Notes: generated from the letters alone by a model not told the origin. A stretch of 64,000 nucleotides of DNA from Megalobrama amblycephala (GCF_018812025.1 NC_063061.1:33434640-33498639), one strand, 5' to 3'; numbered from the stretch's first letter, positions 42,171 through 54,315 are shown. Translations and numbers: made by a program.

Positions 42171-42939
42171 CAGAGCTGGAATGCTGATGTCTGCTCAACA
42201 CATGTGTGACCCTCAACCCCGGAAATTGACCCTAATGATGTCCAATTTGCACGGTCATAGTTCAAAAATTATCAATTTGTTCCACATCATTAATGACCTA
42301 CAGGTCAACATCTGAGGTATTTCAAAAATCCCGAGAATCAATGGACACATTCATACCCCATGTCAAAGGTCAACCTTGGAGGGAGGGGGAGATATCCCGA
42401 GGGCTAATATCATAATTCATAAGGTCATAAAGTTCAAATGTCAGGTCAAAGTTCAAAGGTCACGAGCCATCAAAAAAAGTGACAGGTGCCCCAGCATAAT
42501 CACTACTACGCATACTGTCATGCAAGAAAAAATTCAGACTCTGGTGTGAAAATCATAAAGTTACACATAGGCTGAATTCAAGTAAATTGCATGGGCCAAT
42601 TGATTGATTTACTTGAATTCACCCTATTTGTTGCAGTAAATCAGATGTGTCTCAAAACTAAATAAAAAGCCCAATTTTAGATGTAACTCTATTCCATTTA
42701 TAGTTTCAAAATAGCTAATTTGCCTTGTATGATTCATAAAATTGTGTATTTTTCATTACAACCTTTATGTAAAATAAAGCTAATGTATGTTTCATCCCAG
42801 TGAGTCAATTTTTTAATGCATTCACTAAAAAGATTCATTCACTGACCCTTCTCTGTAGGGTACATTGTTATGCCATTGACAATTTAAAAAAAAAAAAAAA
42901 CACCACCAACAAAAAACATCTATGATATAGTATTTTTAA
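42171..42939. other. Intergenic, no gene seen
   Basis: The segment 42220-42480 is rich in GGTCA/TGACC words (CAAAGGTCAACC, CATAAGGTCATAAAG, AGGTCAAAGTTCAAAGGTCA) with no coding frame. The rest is AT rich with an A14 run near 42888. Confidence 0.45.
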
Positions 42940-43832
42940 AGGTGCCCTTGATTCAAAAATTGAATTTACCTCGGTATAGTTAAATAAAGAGTTCAGTACA
43001 TGGAAAAGACATACAGTGAGTCTCAAACTCCATTGTTTCCTCCTTCTTATATAAATCTCATTTGTTTAAAAGACCTCCGAAGAACAGGTGAATCTCAACA
43101 TAATACCGACTGTTACGTAACAGTTGGGGTGTACACCCCGAATATTTGCATATGCCAGCCCATGTTCCCAACATTATGAAAGGCATTAGACAAGGGCAGC
43201 CAGTATTAACGTCTGGAGCAGCACAGCCGAATCATCAGACTAGGTAAGCAAGCAATAACAACAGCGAAAAATGGCAGATGGAGCAATAATAACTGAAATG
43301 ATTCATGATAACATGATATTTTTAGTGATATTTGTAAATTGTCTTTCTAAATGTTTCGTTAGCATGTTGCTAATGTACTGTTAAATGTGGTTAAAGTTAC
43401 CATCGTTTCTTACTGTATTCACGGAGACAAGAGCCGTCGCTATTTTCATTTTTAAACACTTGCAGTCTGTATAATTCATAAAGACAACTTCATTCTCTAT
43501 AAAACTCTCCAACAGTGTGTAAGTTAATGTTAGCTTTAGCCACGGAGCACTATCAAACTCATTCATAACCAAATGTAAACATTCAAATAAACACTGTACT
43601 TACGCGATTAGACATGCTGCATGACAAACACTTTGTAAAGATCCATTTTGAGGGTTATATTAGCTGTTTGAACTTTTTTTATGTTGTTTAAGGTAAGCGT
43701 GAGCTCTGTGGGCGGAGAGCACGAGCAATTAAAGGGCCCTGAATTGGCTCATGAATCTGAAACTTCACAGACACATTCAGGGGACACCTTAGACTTATAT
43801 TACATCTTTTAAAAAAAAGTTCTAGGGCTCCT
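42940..43832. mobile_element. TTAA-flanked non-autonomous DNA transposon (piggyBac-like target)
   Basis: The element starts AGGTGCCCTTGA and ends TCTAGGGCTCCT, about 12-bp inverted repeats with two mismatches. TTAA lies immediately outside each end (42936-42939 and 43833-43836), the target of piggyBac-type transposases. It is 893 bp with no transposase frame. Confidence 0.7.
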
Positions 43833-44088
43833 TTAATGTTACTCTAGTTTGGATCTGATATCAAAAAGCCTGTAAAAAAAAAATTGTCAGAAACAAAGGA
43901 ATCATAATTCGTGGGTGACAACTACACCAACAAATGAATTGATCTTCTTTTCTTTCTTTTTTTTTTTTTTTTTGCATTCACATACATTAAAAACCCAGAG
44001 TTCTGAAATTAATTTTCCACAGAGAAGTGCAATATTTTTTCTGTCCAGTTGTTTACTCAATGTTTTTTTGTAACCTCATGATTTTCAT

Positions 44089-44161
44089 TTTGCATAGCCT
44101 GTGTCCAATGTGATGAAAATGAAATCATTGAAGTCTGACAGCTGTGAAGTGACTATATAAA
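44089..44161 (+). promoter_or_regulatory. Promoter of GPCR gene 1
   Basis: TTTGCATA at 44089, then GACAGCTGTGAAGTGAC, then TATATAAA at 44154-44161. A short noncoding exon ends at 44212 (CATTCACTCTTCAG, then GTGAAT). The same order is seen before the other GPCR genes of the cluster. Confidence 0.75.
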
Positions 44162-44507
44162 ACAGCAGTGAGCTTCATGTCAAGCCAGAGAGACTGAACA
44201 TTCACTCTTCAGGTGAATTCTACTTGAAACCCTATATATGAAAGCGACACATTTAAATTAATATTATTCTATGGTATAATACTTAAAATTAGAATGCAGT
44301 ATATTATCTGGGTATAATTTGGGTATTGTGTTGAATGCGTAATTTTACCTTCAGATCTTCTGCTTCATGTTGACTGCTAGTGATTTTATTGATTTGTTGT
44401 TTTTTTTTTTGTTTGTTTTTTTTTTGGTTTTTTTTGGTGCATTTACACTTCTTTCTTTCCATAGATCACAACTGTTCCTTTTGTGCTTCTGGTTGGAGAA
44501 GATAAAC

Positions 44508-45371
44508 ATGGAACTAATGAAGAACTTCACCACACCTCATTCATTTGCCAACCGCACATTTTTTCCATTTTGGGAGATAGGAATGTTTGAAATTTGTATG
44601 CTTGCCTGCAGCTTCATATCTGGTGTTTCTATACACTCCTATGTGATCTGGCTCATCTTCACAGGAACAGGCAGTGGAGTTTTAGCAGAGTTCCTCAACA
44701 TCAGTCTCTCTCTTTGTGGGATCATTTTCTCTCTGAATTCTTTGCTCATTCTGATCACAAATTGGTTTCTGTTTCCAGTTCTCCTATCATTAACACAGTT
44801 TTTAGCTGGATTAGGCATCACTGGTCATCCTCTGTTTCAGTGTATAATGTGTGTTGAGCGTTACCTAGCAGTGGTTTATCCTGTAACCTTTCTGAAGTAC
44901 AAACCTCTCAGATATAAAGTGATCTGCTGCACTGCGGCCTGGATAATCACCATCGGCTACGGTTTTTTCTCCATGATTGTTTTTGTCTCATCTCCTACTT
45001 ATATTTATACGTTGCTCTTCTCCACACAGTTCCTCCTCTTCCTCTCCATCCAGTTGTTTTGTCTTGTGGCTGTTCTCAGAGCTCTGAAGCAGTCAGGACC
45101 AGGAGAGAGAAGGAGAGAGAGAGAGGAGGAAAACCACATGAAGAGAAGAGCGTTTTATCTCATTGTAGTAACTACTGTTAGCTTGGTTATCAAATATGTT
45201 CCTTTTACTATGACTGGAATAGTCAGTATTTTGATAAAAAAGAGCTCTTCAGTCATCTGGTCAGGTTGTTATATTTGTTTTATGCTGGCTGATTTAGTTC
45301 AGCCTTTTCATTATCTGCACCGGAATAGAAGGCTCTTCTGCTTCTTTGTGAGAAAAGAACTTCATCTGTGA
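44508..45371 (+). CDS. Class A GPCR-like receptor 1
   Basis: 287 residues, one coding exon. The noncoding first exon ends at 44212 and is spliced to an acceptor at 44464 (TTTCCATAG); the ATG at 44508 (MELMKNFTT) is used in preference to an upstream in-frame ATG inside the intron. The N-terminus has N-glycosylation sites (NFT, NRT). Seven hydrophobic segments are visible. TM3 ends CVERY (DRY position), followed by the cluster signature LAVVYPVTFLKYKPLRYKVIC. ICL3 is strongly basic/acidic (SGPGERRREREEENHMKRR). TM7 ends DLVQPFHYLHRNRRL in place of NPxxY. The usual Cys at the top of TM3 is absent. It is a plasma-membrane receptor; the ligand is unknown. Confidence 0.88.
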   Translation: MELMKNFTTPHSFANRTFFPFWEIGMFEICMLACSFISGVSIHSYVIWLIFTGTGSGVLAEFLNISLSLCGIIFSLNSLLILITNWFLFPVLLSLTQFLAGLGITGHPLFQCIMCVERYLAVVYPVTFLKYKPLRYKVICCTAAWIITIGYGFFSMIVFVSSPTYIYTLLFSTQFLLFLSIQLFCLVAVLRALKQSGPGERRREREEENHMKRRAFYLIVVTTVSLVIKYVPFTMTGIVSILIKKSSSVIWSGCYICFMLADLVQPFHYLHRNRRLFCFFVRKELHL

Positions 45372-46225
45372 CATTTTATTGAGTTACTAATACTTATATC
45401 ATCTGATTTGCAACTGTGTCTTATTTTGTCGTAATGATCCGCTGACTACTATATTGGTACTTAACAATTAAATGAATATTTAGACAGGAAAAATGCAGGT
45501 ATATTGCAACGTGTTCTGCTGAAAGATTTATGCTCACGTTATGAACCATGTTCTGTTGTTTAGTGTAAACGTGTGTCATGTAGGGTTTAGATTTATACAA
45601 TATAAAGGTGTATTTTGTTATTTACTTCATGCTTACTGTATTTCATTTTCTGTAAAAATATATTTTAACAGCTCACTTATTGACAGTATCATATTGTATA
45701 CATAATCATATATTTATTATTAGTTTTTATACAAAATCAATATTAAAATTTTACACAATCAGGGGCCGTATTCACAAAACATCTTAAGGCTATAAAAATA
45801 GCTCCTAACTTACAGATTTAGGAGAAACTCTTAAAAATAATGGGTGTGTCAGTCCTAAATTTAGGACTCCTAAATTTTTTCTCTAAGAGTATTTCACAAA
45901 ATATTTTAGCGCTAAATCTAGCTCATAAAGCTGTGAAACATTAGGAGTAGTCAAGAGGACTCCTAAGTCACTAAGACCAAATCACAAACAATCCTAATCC
46001 ACCCAAAGACAGTGTACACCACTGAGGCAATAGCGATAAAACTGGGTGCTGCACCTTTTCTTCATAAATGCAATACATATTTTGATTTATGGAATACAAT
46101 AAAATGCCAAAAATAAATCTTCAATAAATAAATAAATATATAAATAATGTACCATTACCTGTGGCAGTTGTTTTCACGGGTTCACACTTACAAATGATCG
46201 AATATAGTATATATATATATATATA

Positions 46226-47126
46226 TACAGTACAGTCCAAAAGTTTGGAACCACTAAGATTTTTAAAGTTTTTAAAAGAAGTTTCGTCTGCTCACCAAGG
46301 CTACATTTATTTAATTAAAAATACAGTAAAAAACTGTAATATTGTGAATATTGTGTATTCCTGTGATGCAAAGCTGAATTTTCAGCATCGTTACTCCAGT
46401 CTTCAGTGTCACATGATCCTTCAGAAATCATTCTAATATGCTGATTTGCTGCTCAATAAACATTTATGATTATTTTCAATGTTGAAAACAGTTGTGTACT
46501 TTTTTTTTCAGGATTCCTTGATGAATAGAAAGTTCAAAAGAACAGCATTTATCTGAAATACAAAGCTTCTGTAGCATTATACACTACCGTTCAAAAGTTT
46601 GGGGTCAGTAAGAATTTTTATTTTATTTTTTTGTTGAAAAGAAATTAAAGAAATGAATACTTTTATTCAGCAAGGATGCATTAAATCAATCAAAAGTGGC
46701 AGTAAAGACATTTATAATGTTATAAAAGATTAGATGTCAGATAAACACTGTTCTTTTGAACTTTCTATTCATCAAATAATCCTGAAAAAAATATTGTACA
46801 CAAATATTTTGTACAATTGTACACATTAAATGTTTCTTGAGCAGCAGATCAGCATATTAGAATGATTTCTGAAGGATCATGTGACACTGAAGACTGGAGT
46901 AATGATGCTGAAAATTCAGCTTTGCCATCACAGGAATAAATTACTTTGTCAAATATATTAAAATAGTACACAGTTATTTTAAATTGTAATAATATTTCAC
47001 AATATTACTGTTTTTTACTGTATTTTTAATTAAATAAATGTAGCCTTGGTGAGCAGACGAAACTTCTTTTAAAAACATTAAAAATCTTAGTGGTTCCAAA
47101 CTTTTGGACTGTACTGTATATATATA
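46226..47126. mobile_element. Foldback element (long inverted arms), TA-flanked
   Basis: The left arm begins ACAGTACAGTCCAAAAGTTT and the right arm ends AAACTTTTGGACTGTACTGT, and the arms stay complementary for roughly 300 bp (for example TCTGCTCACCAAGGCTACAT versus ATGTAGCCTTGGTGAGCAGA). TATATA lies on both sides. Tc1/mariner-type foldback repeats of this form are abundant in fish. Confidence 0.85.
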
Positions 47127-47700
47127 AGTGTATTTGGCGTGCTGTCCAAGGGGATCGAGGGCTCCAATCTTGGAATTTGTTTGGAATTTATTTTGCCCAA
47201 ACTCCAAGCTTGGAATTGGTTTAGCCCAAACTCAGAGTTCGCCAAGTATCCCAGCCGAGAGTGAGGAGCGGGTTGGAGGAGGGATGCAGAAAACTCCCTC
47301 GAGCTGATTAGATAGACCGTTTGAACGCGCTCCTCCAAAACTTTGTTTATAAAGCATAATTAATTTGTCACTTGAATTCTGCAATCTCTCGAGACGCAGA
47401 TATGTAAGAGGCGGACAATTAACTGAACATATACTAGTTTAATTTGTGACACTTAGCCTACGTTTTAAAATCTTTATTTCAATATGGCAACATTTTTACG
47501 GAAAAAAAAAACGTTCTTTGAATATGGCAACATTTGTATTTTAAAACCTTTATTTGAAACATGATATCTCATTCTACAATATCCCTATGATTAAATCGCT
47601 GACAGAGACTTCTCCCCCATCAGCCAATCATTGTGGGCATAGTTAGTAAGTGTGTTGACATCATCCATAGCAACGAGGTCAACCCCGCCCTTAACTCTTA

Positions 47701-48050
47701 AGGTGCGTCCCAATTCGCGTACTTGTGCACTATTCTATGACGTTTTTAAGTATAAATAGTGCGAGTAGTGTGTTCACACTGAAAATTCCAAAAAGAAAAA
47801 GTGCACTTTAAATACCCGGATGGTGCACTAAATTAACGGAAAAAACGAAGTGTGGAATGTTGGACACTTCGTGCACTCAACTGTCGCAGCTTTAATTATG
47901 TAGCGGAGGGGAAGGAAGGATCGGACTCCGTTGTTAAATGACAAAATAACCTTATACAATTCACGCACTACATGGATGAGTGCATAGTGCACAAGTACAT
48001 AGTGTATAAGTGCATAGTGTATAGTGCGTCATTTGGGACGCAACTTTAGT
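47701..48050. mobile_element. Small nested DNA transposon (TGCGTCCCAA ends)
   Basis: GGTGCGTCCCAATTCGCGTAC at the left and GTGCGTCATTTGGGACGCAA at the right form inverted ends, and the GTGCACTA/TAGTGCAC words inside are symmetrical. It has no coding capacity. Confidence 0.65.
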
Positions 48051-48535
48051 TTGTCTCAGCAGCTTTGTGAATAGGTTTTAAGAGAAAACTCTTAGCTAAG
48101 AACTTTTACTGCTATTTAGGTGAACTCTTAATGGTAAGATAAAATGTTTTGTGAATATGGCCCCTGAAATTGAAAAAAAAATATTTATTTAATAATTCAA
48201 ATATAGGGTTTGCATATGGTATTTATAAAAATAGTTATTAAATAAAATGCCTTGCTCAGTTTTATAGTTAATTATTTATATTACACCTTTTATGTAAAAT
48301 AAAGCTAATGTACGATTGATCCAAGTACACAATCAGTCAGAAATTTAAAAAAAAAAAAAAAAAAAAAAAAGAAAAAAAGTTATTTGATAAAAGACTCAAA
48401 TATGGGATCTGCACAATGGCTCTCATGAGCAAGATAAATTTAACTCCAGCTTGTCTCACATGGAAAAAAGTTTAAATAAACATAACAACTCACATTACAT
48501 CAACAATTGTATTTATTTATTTATTTATTTATTGT

Positions 48536-49075
48536 TATACACCCAAAAATGAAAATAATGTCATTTATTACTCACCCTCATGCCACACCCACAAGACCTT
48601 AATTCATCTTCGGAACACAAATTAAGATATTTTTGATGAAATCCGATGGCTCAGTGAGGCCTCCATTGACAGCAAGTTAATTTCATTTTTCAATGTCCAG
48701 AAAGCTACTAAAAACATATTTAAAACAGTTCATGTGACTACAGTGGTTCAACCTTAATGTTATGAAGCAAAGAGAATACTTTTGTGCACCAAAAAAACAA
48801 AATAATGAATTTTTCAACAATATCTTGATTTCAAAACACTGCTTCATGAAGCTTCGAAGCTTTACATATCTTTTGTTTCGAATCAGTGGTTCGAAGCGCG
48901 TATTAAACTGCCAAAGTCATTGAAAAATGAAATTAACTTGCTGGCAATGGAGACCTCAATGAGCCATCAGATTCTGATCTTAATTTGTGTTCTGAAGACG
49001 AACAATAGGGTGTGGAACGACATGAGGGTGAGTAATTAATGACCGAATCTAAATTTTTGGGTGAAATAACCCTTG
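48536..49075. mobile_element. Non-autonomous DNA repeat (CACCCAAAAAT ends)
   Basis: It starts ACACCCAAAAATGAAAAT, ends AATTTTTGGGTGAAATAACC and has ACTCACCCTCATG / CATGAGGGTGAGT as inner inverted repeats. The same family is present at 58014-58837. Confidence 0.8.
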
Positions 49076-49167
49076 AAACACAAGTTTTCAAATTCGTTTA
49101 GAAGCAAAATGTTTTCTGTTTGTGTTTACGCAAGACTGTCTATCTTTTGTAACCTCGTGATTTTCAT

Positions 49168-49254
49168 TTTGCATATCTGGTGTCCTACAGTGTATGTGAT
49201 GAAAATGAAATCATGAACACGTGGCTTGTGATGGCCATGAAGTCACTATATAAT
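49168..49254 (+). promoter_or_regulatory. Promoter of GPCR gene 2
   Basis: TTTGCATA at 49168, GATGGCCATGAAGTCAC, then TATATAAT at 49247-49254. The noncoding exon ends at 49300 (CATTCACTCTTCAG, then GTGAAC). Confidence 0.75.
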
Positions 49255-49540
49255 ACAGCAGTGAGCTTTATCAGGCCGAGACTGAACATTCACTCTTCAG
49301 GTGAACGCTTCTTGAAACTCTATGGCTATAAAAGTAACTTATTATTGAAATTCATGTAATTGTATGGTATAATGAAAATGAGAAAGTATAATTAAGGTAT
49401 TTTGTAGAATGACACGTTAGATTTTCTGCTTTGAGTTGACTGTTAGTGATTTTAATTGACTTCCTTGGTACATTTAGACTTCTCTCTCTCTCTCTCTCCA
49501 TAGATCACAACATTTTTCCTTTGTTCTTCTGGTTCGAGAA

Positions 49541-50392
49541 ATGAAGAACTTCACCACAACTCATTTATCTACCAACCTCACAATGTATCCAATTTGGGAA
49601 CTAAGCATACTAGAATGTTGCATATATACCTTCAGTGTCATGTCTGGTCTTCCTACACACTCCTATATTATATGGATCATCGTCACAGGAATAAATGGAG
49701 TTGCATCAGAGTTCCTCAACCTCAATCTCTCTGTTTGTGGAATCTTGTTTTCTGTGAACTCTTTGCTCAATCTGTGTATAAAATGGTTCCCGTTTATAAG
49801 TTTCAAAGCGATAGCGTATTTTTTATTTGGATTTACAATCACTTGTCATCCTCTGTTTCAGTGTCTGATCTGTGTTGACCGTTACCTGGCAGTGGTTCAT
49901 CCTGTAACCTTTCTGAAATACAAACCTCTCAGATATAGAGTGATCTGCTCTGTTATTGCTTGGACTGCAATTTTTGCTTACTGCGGTGTTGTTACTTTGC
50001 TTGCTTTAATTCTCTTCTTTGAGTTGTTGTTTGTTTTCATACTGGCACAGCTCATCCTCTTCCTCTCCATTCAGTTGTTCTGCTGTGTGGCTGTTCTCAG
50101 AGCTCTGAAGCAGTCAGGACCAGGAGAGAGAAGGAGAGAGAGAGAGGAGGAAAACCACATGAAAACAAGAGCGTTTTATCTCATTGTAATAACTACTGTG
50201 AGCATGGTCATCACATATTTTCCATTTACTGTCACTATATTTCTTTTTGTTATGAAAGAGATAAATATTCAGATCTTGTGGTCAGTTAGTTATATTTGTT
50301 TTATGCTGGCTGATTTAGTCACGCCTGTTCTTTTTCTGCATCGCACTGGAAAACTCTTCTGCCTCTGTTCTCCAAGAAAACAGCAGCTGTGA
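49541..50392 (+). CDS. Class A GPCR-like receptor 2
   Basis: 283 residues in a single coding exon, spliced from the noncoding exon ending 49300 to an acceptor at 49503. It starts MKNFTTTHLST with N-glycosylation sites (NFT, NLT). TM3 ends CVDRYLAVVHPVTFLKY; this copy keeps the canonical Asp of DRY, the others have Glu. ICL3 has the cluster's SGPGERRREREEENHMK block. TM6 has VITYFPFTVT in place of CWxP and TM7 ends DLVTPVLFLHRTGKL. The poly(A) signal AATAAA is at 50557-50562. The TM3 Cys is absent. No ligand can be named. Confidence 0.88.
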   Translation: MKNFTTTHLSTNLTMYPIWELSILECCIYTFSVMSGLPTHSYIIWIIVTGINGVASEFLNLNLSVCGILFSVNSLLNLCIKWFPFISFKAIAYFLFGFTITCHPLFQCLICVDRYLAVVHPVTFLKYKPLRYRVICSVIAWTAIFAYCGVVTLLALILFFELLFVFILAQLILFLSIQLFCCVAVLRALKQSGPGERRREREEENHMKTRAFYLIVITTVSMVITYFPFTVTIFLFVMKEINIQILWSVSYICFMLADLVTPVLFLHRTGKLFCLCSPRKQQL

Positions 50393-52470
50393 CCTTTCAA
50401 TAAGTCATACATGCTGACACGTTTTTGCTTGAGAGCCAGTTAAGATTAATACTGTAGGCTGCTGGAAGCTTTTCTGCCTCAAAGATATAATTATATTTTG
50501 AAAGGGAAATTATGTGTGGAAAGCTAATGCATTGATGTTTGTTATCATACAGAAACAATAAACTTATGCGCTCTCCCAGTAGTAATCATTGTCTAGTTTT
50601 TTCAGTGTCCTCGTCAGTGCATATCTGTCAAAATGTTTGGTGATGATCATTTTACAGATGTTATTATTGCAAAAATCTTAATGGTAGTCACATTGGTAAC
50701 ACAACAAAATAAACTTTTATTTTCTATTGTGTTTGAAAACTGTTGAAAGTAATGGGCTACTTCAGTCAAATGACTCGATGCCAGGGCAACGCTCAGGGAA
50801 TCATGCAAATATTGAGCCTAATGGTTATAATAATATAAATATTAATCCTACCTCAAACCTCAAGCATGACTACCTGTAAAGCAACAGAATAAATGTATGA
50901 AAATGTCAGTATGTTGTTAGCCACAACAGGCTAGTTAAATTTGTTTAACGCTGTAAGCTAATAGCATGCTAATACTTTTACTAGCTTGCTAATGCTGGCT
51001 AAACAAATTGTTAATGCATTTGTATGCTTCAATTCATATTGACATTATGAAAATTAAAAAGGAAGTTTTGACTGACCACCACATGACTGTTTTGATAAAT
51101 TTTGTGATTAAAAATGTGACAGGTCAAAGCAGTAGGTTTCTGTCCATTTTAAATTCAAATGAAAGTCTATCTATCTTTCTATCTATCTATCTATCTATCC
51201 GTCTGTCCGTCCGTCCGTCCGTCTGCCCATTTCAAGCAGTGTTGTTAAACTTTTTGTTTGTATGTGGGTCATTGACTAATAAGGTTTTTAAAAGTGTAAA
51301 ATAATATTAATAATAATAATAAAAAAACAATGTAGTGTTAACAGTGAGATTATATGTTTTTTATAATCAATTAACACTGATTTTGTCATTTTTTGTCACC
51401 AAAAAAGTCATTTGGTTTAACCAAAATTTTTACCAATTTTATTTTACATTTTAAAACAAAGTTTTACTGAATGACAGAATGATGATTTTCAAACAAACAA
51501 TACTAACAGGCTGATAACTAGCAAGCTAGCTTACTAGATAGCTTGCAAAATGACAATCAAACATTTTATATTTAGTACAAATTTTTTAAATATTACAACA
51601 TTTTCCATGTTTTATAGTGGTTGTACTGAATGACCTGATGTTTTGGGACATGCGTATGAGCAAGTGAAAACATAAATTTTTCAAATACTTAAAAGAAAGT
51701 TGTTACTTTGCATCACGACAGCGCGGTCCTTTGCAGGTGTCTGAATGATGTCACATCCTGTCACATGATATTGACCGCATGACTTGATCGAAAATATTCC
51801 CTTTATATTGGTTACTCCGAATGACAATAATGAAATTCATTTTTCTGGACATTCTTTCTCATAACAAAGCAACAACTTCTACACATAATTTTTAATACCA
51901 TTTTGCATTATGTCGATATATAATGTTATAAAATCATACTAGAATAAAAAATATATACATTTATTACATTTTAAGATATTTTAATCACAAATGAAATGGC
52001 TGTATTGGCCTTTGGACGGTTAAACCGAATGACCTTTTGACTCTTCAAAATCTTTAAAATATCTTTATATGTAGCGAAATATAATTAAAACCTTTTGGAT
52101 TCAATAAAAGAGATTTAGTTTTACTACCTTACATACATTGGATGTCATATCTTTGTTTTTTATTTAGGCCTTTGGTCAAAAAAATGACCTGTCACGTCAT
52201 TGACCCATATACTGTATGTATGTATGTGCATGTATATGTATGTGTGTATGTATATCTATATGTCCTAGCTCATTCTGTAATGCTACCAAACTTCACATAT
52301 AATACTTTACATATAATGTGTGTAAAGTACTGTACATCTGTGACATAAATGACTTATGCATGGGTAATTTAATAAATAATAAATTATCTACCTTTGCATC
52401 TGCGGCTTGAATGTATTCATTTTGGCTTCTGAAGTTGAGTACCTTTCAAAATCACAGTTTCCACTTATTG
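50393..52470. other. Intergenic with tetranucleotide repeat
   Basis: (CTAT)n followed by (GTCC)n at about 51168-51222. Several CTAGC/GCTAG-rich words occur near 50970 and 51530. No gene or recognisable transposon end was found. Confidence 0.5.
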
Positions 52471-52554
52471 TTTGCATAGCTGATGTACTGTGTAATGTTT
52501 ATAATATAAAATCATGCACAAGTACTTATGACAGCTGTAAATTCCAACTATAAA
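52471..52554 (+). promoter_or_regulatory. Promoter of GPCR gene 3
   Basis: TTTGCATA at 52471, AAATCATGCAC, GACAGCTGTAAATTCC, then TATAAA at 52549-52554. The noncoding exon ends at 52605 (CATTCACTCTTCAG, then GTGACA). Confidence 0.78.
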
Positions 52555-52982
52555 ACAGTTGTGAGATTTATGTCCTTCCAGAGAGACCGAGCATTCACTC
52601 TTCAGGTGACAAACTCCTCTTTTGATTGAAGTCATTTACTTTTATTGCGCTGTGTGATATATAACAATGGCATTGTTTGTATTAGTCATATTTTAAGTGT
52701 TATGGGGTAATTAGATTGGATATGGGCAGATCTATTTTTTCATTGCACAGAAGTAACTTAAAAAAAGAACAAAAAAAAACTTATCATTAGCATTACTCAA
52801 TGTGAATAAATTTACCTTCATAAACTTATTTAAAATTTTTGTAATTTAATCAATGTCCAAAAAGTCAGACCACTAATTATAACCTTTGTACATTTAATGT
52901 TGTTGTGTTTTTTTTGTGTTTTTTTTTTAGATCACAATCATAATATTATTTATTTTGGAGTACGAAGGTGAAGGAGGAGAAC

Positions 52983-53816
52983 ATGAATAACTCAGCAGTG
53001 AACTTCACCATACATGAAGCATCCACCAACCTCACAACATCTGCATTTTCTGGAAAAGGCATGCTAGAAATATATGTGTCAAGCTTCCATTTCATGTTTA
53101 ATCTTCTTGTGAACTCCTGTGTTATATTGTTCATCATTACAGGAAGTGGAGTTGCATCAGAGATCTTCAACCTCAATTTCTCTGTTTGTGAGTTCATGTT
53201 CTCTCTGAGTTCTTTATTATGTGTATTGATAAAGGACCTGATGTTCACACCATTACCAAAGCTTTCATCAGGACTAGCCTTCACCAGTCGTCCTCTGTTT
53301 CAGTGTCTGATGTGTGTTGAGCGTTATCTGGCACTGGTTCATCCTGTAACATTTCTGAAGTTCAAACCTCTCAGATATAGAGTGATCTGCTGCACCGCTG
53401 CCTGGATAATCACTCTCAGATTCTGTTTTTCCTCCATGTTTAGTTTAATGTTAAAGTGGTTTACTATATATTCATGGTTTTACTCTATGGAGTTGCTATT
53501 TTTCCTCTCCATCCAGTTGTTCTGCTGTGTGGCTGTTCTCAGAGCTCTGAAGCAGTCTGGACCAGGAGAGAGAGGAAGAGAGAGAGAGGTGAAAAACCCT
53601 ATAAAGAAAAAAGCGTTTTATCTTATTCTGATAACTACAGTGAGCATGGTTATCATGCATGTGCCATATACTATTAGTGGAGTCTTTACTGCTCTGACAC
53701 AATATTTTCCTGCACTCTGGTTTATTAGTTTTATTAGTTTTATGCTGGCTGGTCTTGTGCAGCCTTTTCTTTATCTGCACCGAATTGGAAAACTCTTTTG
53801 CCTCCGTTCATCATAA
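52983..53816 (+). CDS. Class A GPCR-like receptor 3
   Basis: 277 residues from the ATG at 52983 (MNNSAVNFT); the frame is open upstream only through non-ATG codons to the acceptor at 52930. N-glycosylation sites are at NNS, NFT and NLT. Seven hydrophobic segments are visible. TM3 ends CVERYLALVHPVTFLKF. ICL3 is GPGERGREREVKNPIKKK. TM6 has VIMHVPYTIS and TM7 ends GLVQPFLYLHRIGKL. The poly(A) signal AATAAA is at 53882. It is closest in its N-terminus to genes 4 and 5 (AVNFT...AST/TFTN). Confidence 0.88.
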   Translation: MNNSAVNFTIHEASTNLTTSAFSGKGMLEIYVSSFHFMFNLLVNSCVILFIITGSGVASEIFNLNFSVCEFMFSLSSLLCVLIKDLMFTPLPKLSSGLAFTSRPLFQCLMCVERYLALVHPVTFLKFKPLRYRVICCTAAWIITLRFCFSSMFSLMLKWFTIYSWFYSMELLFFLSIQLFCCVAVLRALKQSGPGERGREREVKNPIKKKAFYLILITTVSMVIMHVPYTISGVFTALTQYFPALWFISFISFMLAGLVQPFLYLHRIGKLFCLRSS

Positions 53817-53990
53817 AACCTGAAATGGAGTTCAGTCTAATCCTTTTCACCACTTGGTATATTACTGTACGTGCTCTTAGAAATAAAGGAAAAAATGAAG
53901 AGAATTATGTGATTTCATGTTGTTTAATTTTACTTTTTCAGTGCATTTAATAGCCTAGCTTCAATCAGACATTTTGTTAATTATAACAAC

Positions 53991-54032
<42 letters not shown>

Positions 54033-54043
54033 GTATGTATGTA

Positions 54044-54092
<49 letters not shown>

Positions 54093-54231
54093 ATATGAAA
54101 GAAATAACTCATCAATATAATAAACCATACTTCATAAATTACAGTGCTTTGCATCTGTGGCTTAAATGTGTTTCACTTGGTGTCCAGTGTTGAGCACTTT
54201 GGTTTTTAAAACTCATTATTTCCCCTAATTG
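53817..54231. other. Intergenic with (TA)n(GTAT)n(TG)n run
   Basis: A compound microsatellite at about 53995-54091. No gene. Confidence 0.8.
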
Positions 54232-54315
54232 TTTGCATAGGTGGTGTCCTGTGCATTTTTTAGAATATAAAATCATGCACATGTCCTTATGACCGCTGTG
54301 AAGTCAGACTATAAA
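54232..54315 (+). promoter_or_regulatory. Promoter of GPCR gene 4
   Basis: TTTGCATA at 54232, AAATCATGCAC, GACCGCTGTGAAGTCAGAC, then TATAAA at 54310-54315. The noncoding exon ends at 54366 with CATTCACTCATCGG before GTGACT; the exon's last AG has become GG. Confidence 0.78.

Larger units (their letters stand above)
45761..48166. mobile_element. DNA transposon with GGGGCCGTATTCAC ends, carrying nested elements
   Basis: It starts CAGGGGCCGTATTCACAAAA and ends TTTTGTGAATATGGCCCCTG, an almost perfect inverted repeat, and the subterminal parts are also roughly inverted (CTTAAGGC, AGCTCCTAAC and AAGAGTTT words). Inside lie a foldback element (46226-47126) and another small transposon (about 47701-48050). 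No transposase remains and no target duplication was recognised. Confidence 0.75.

Noticed and set aside
44367..44507. N-terminal extension of GPCR 1 from ATG at 44367
   Set aside because: It lies in the first intron, before the acceptor at 44464; the paralogues all start just after the equivalent acceptor.
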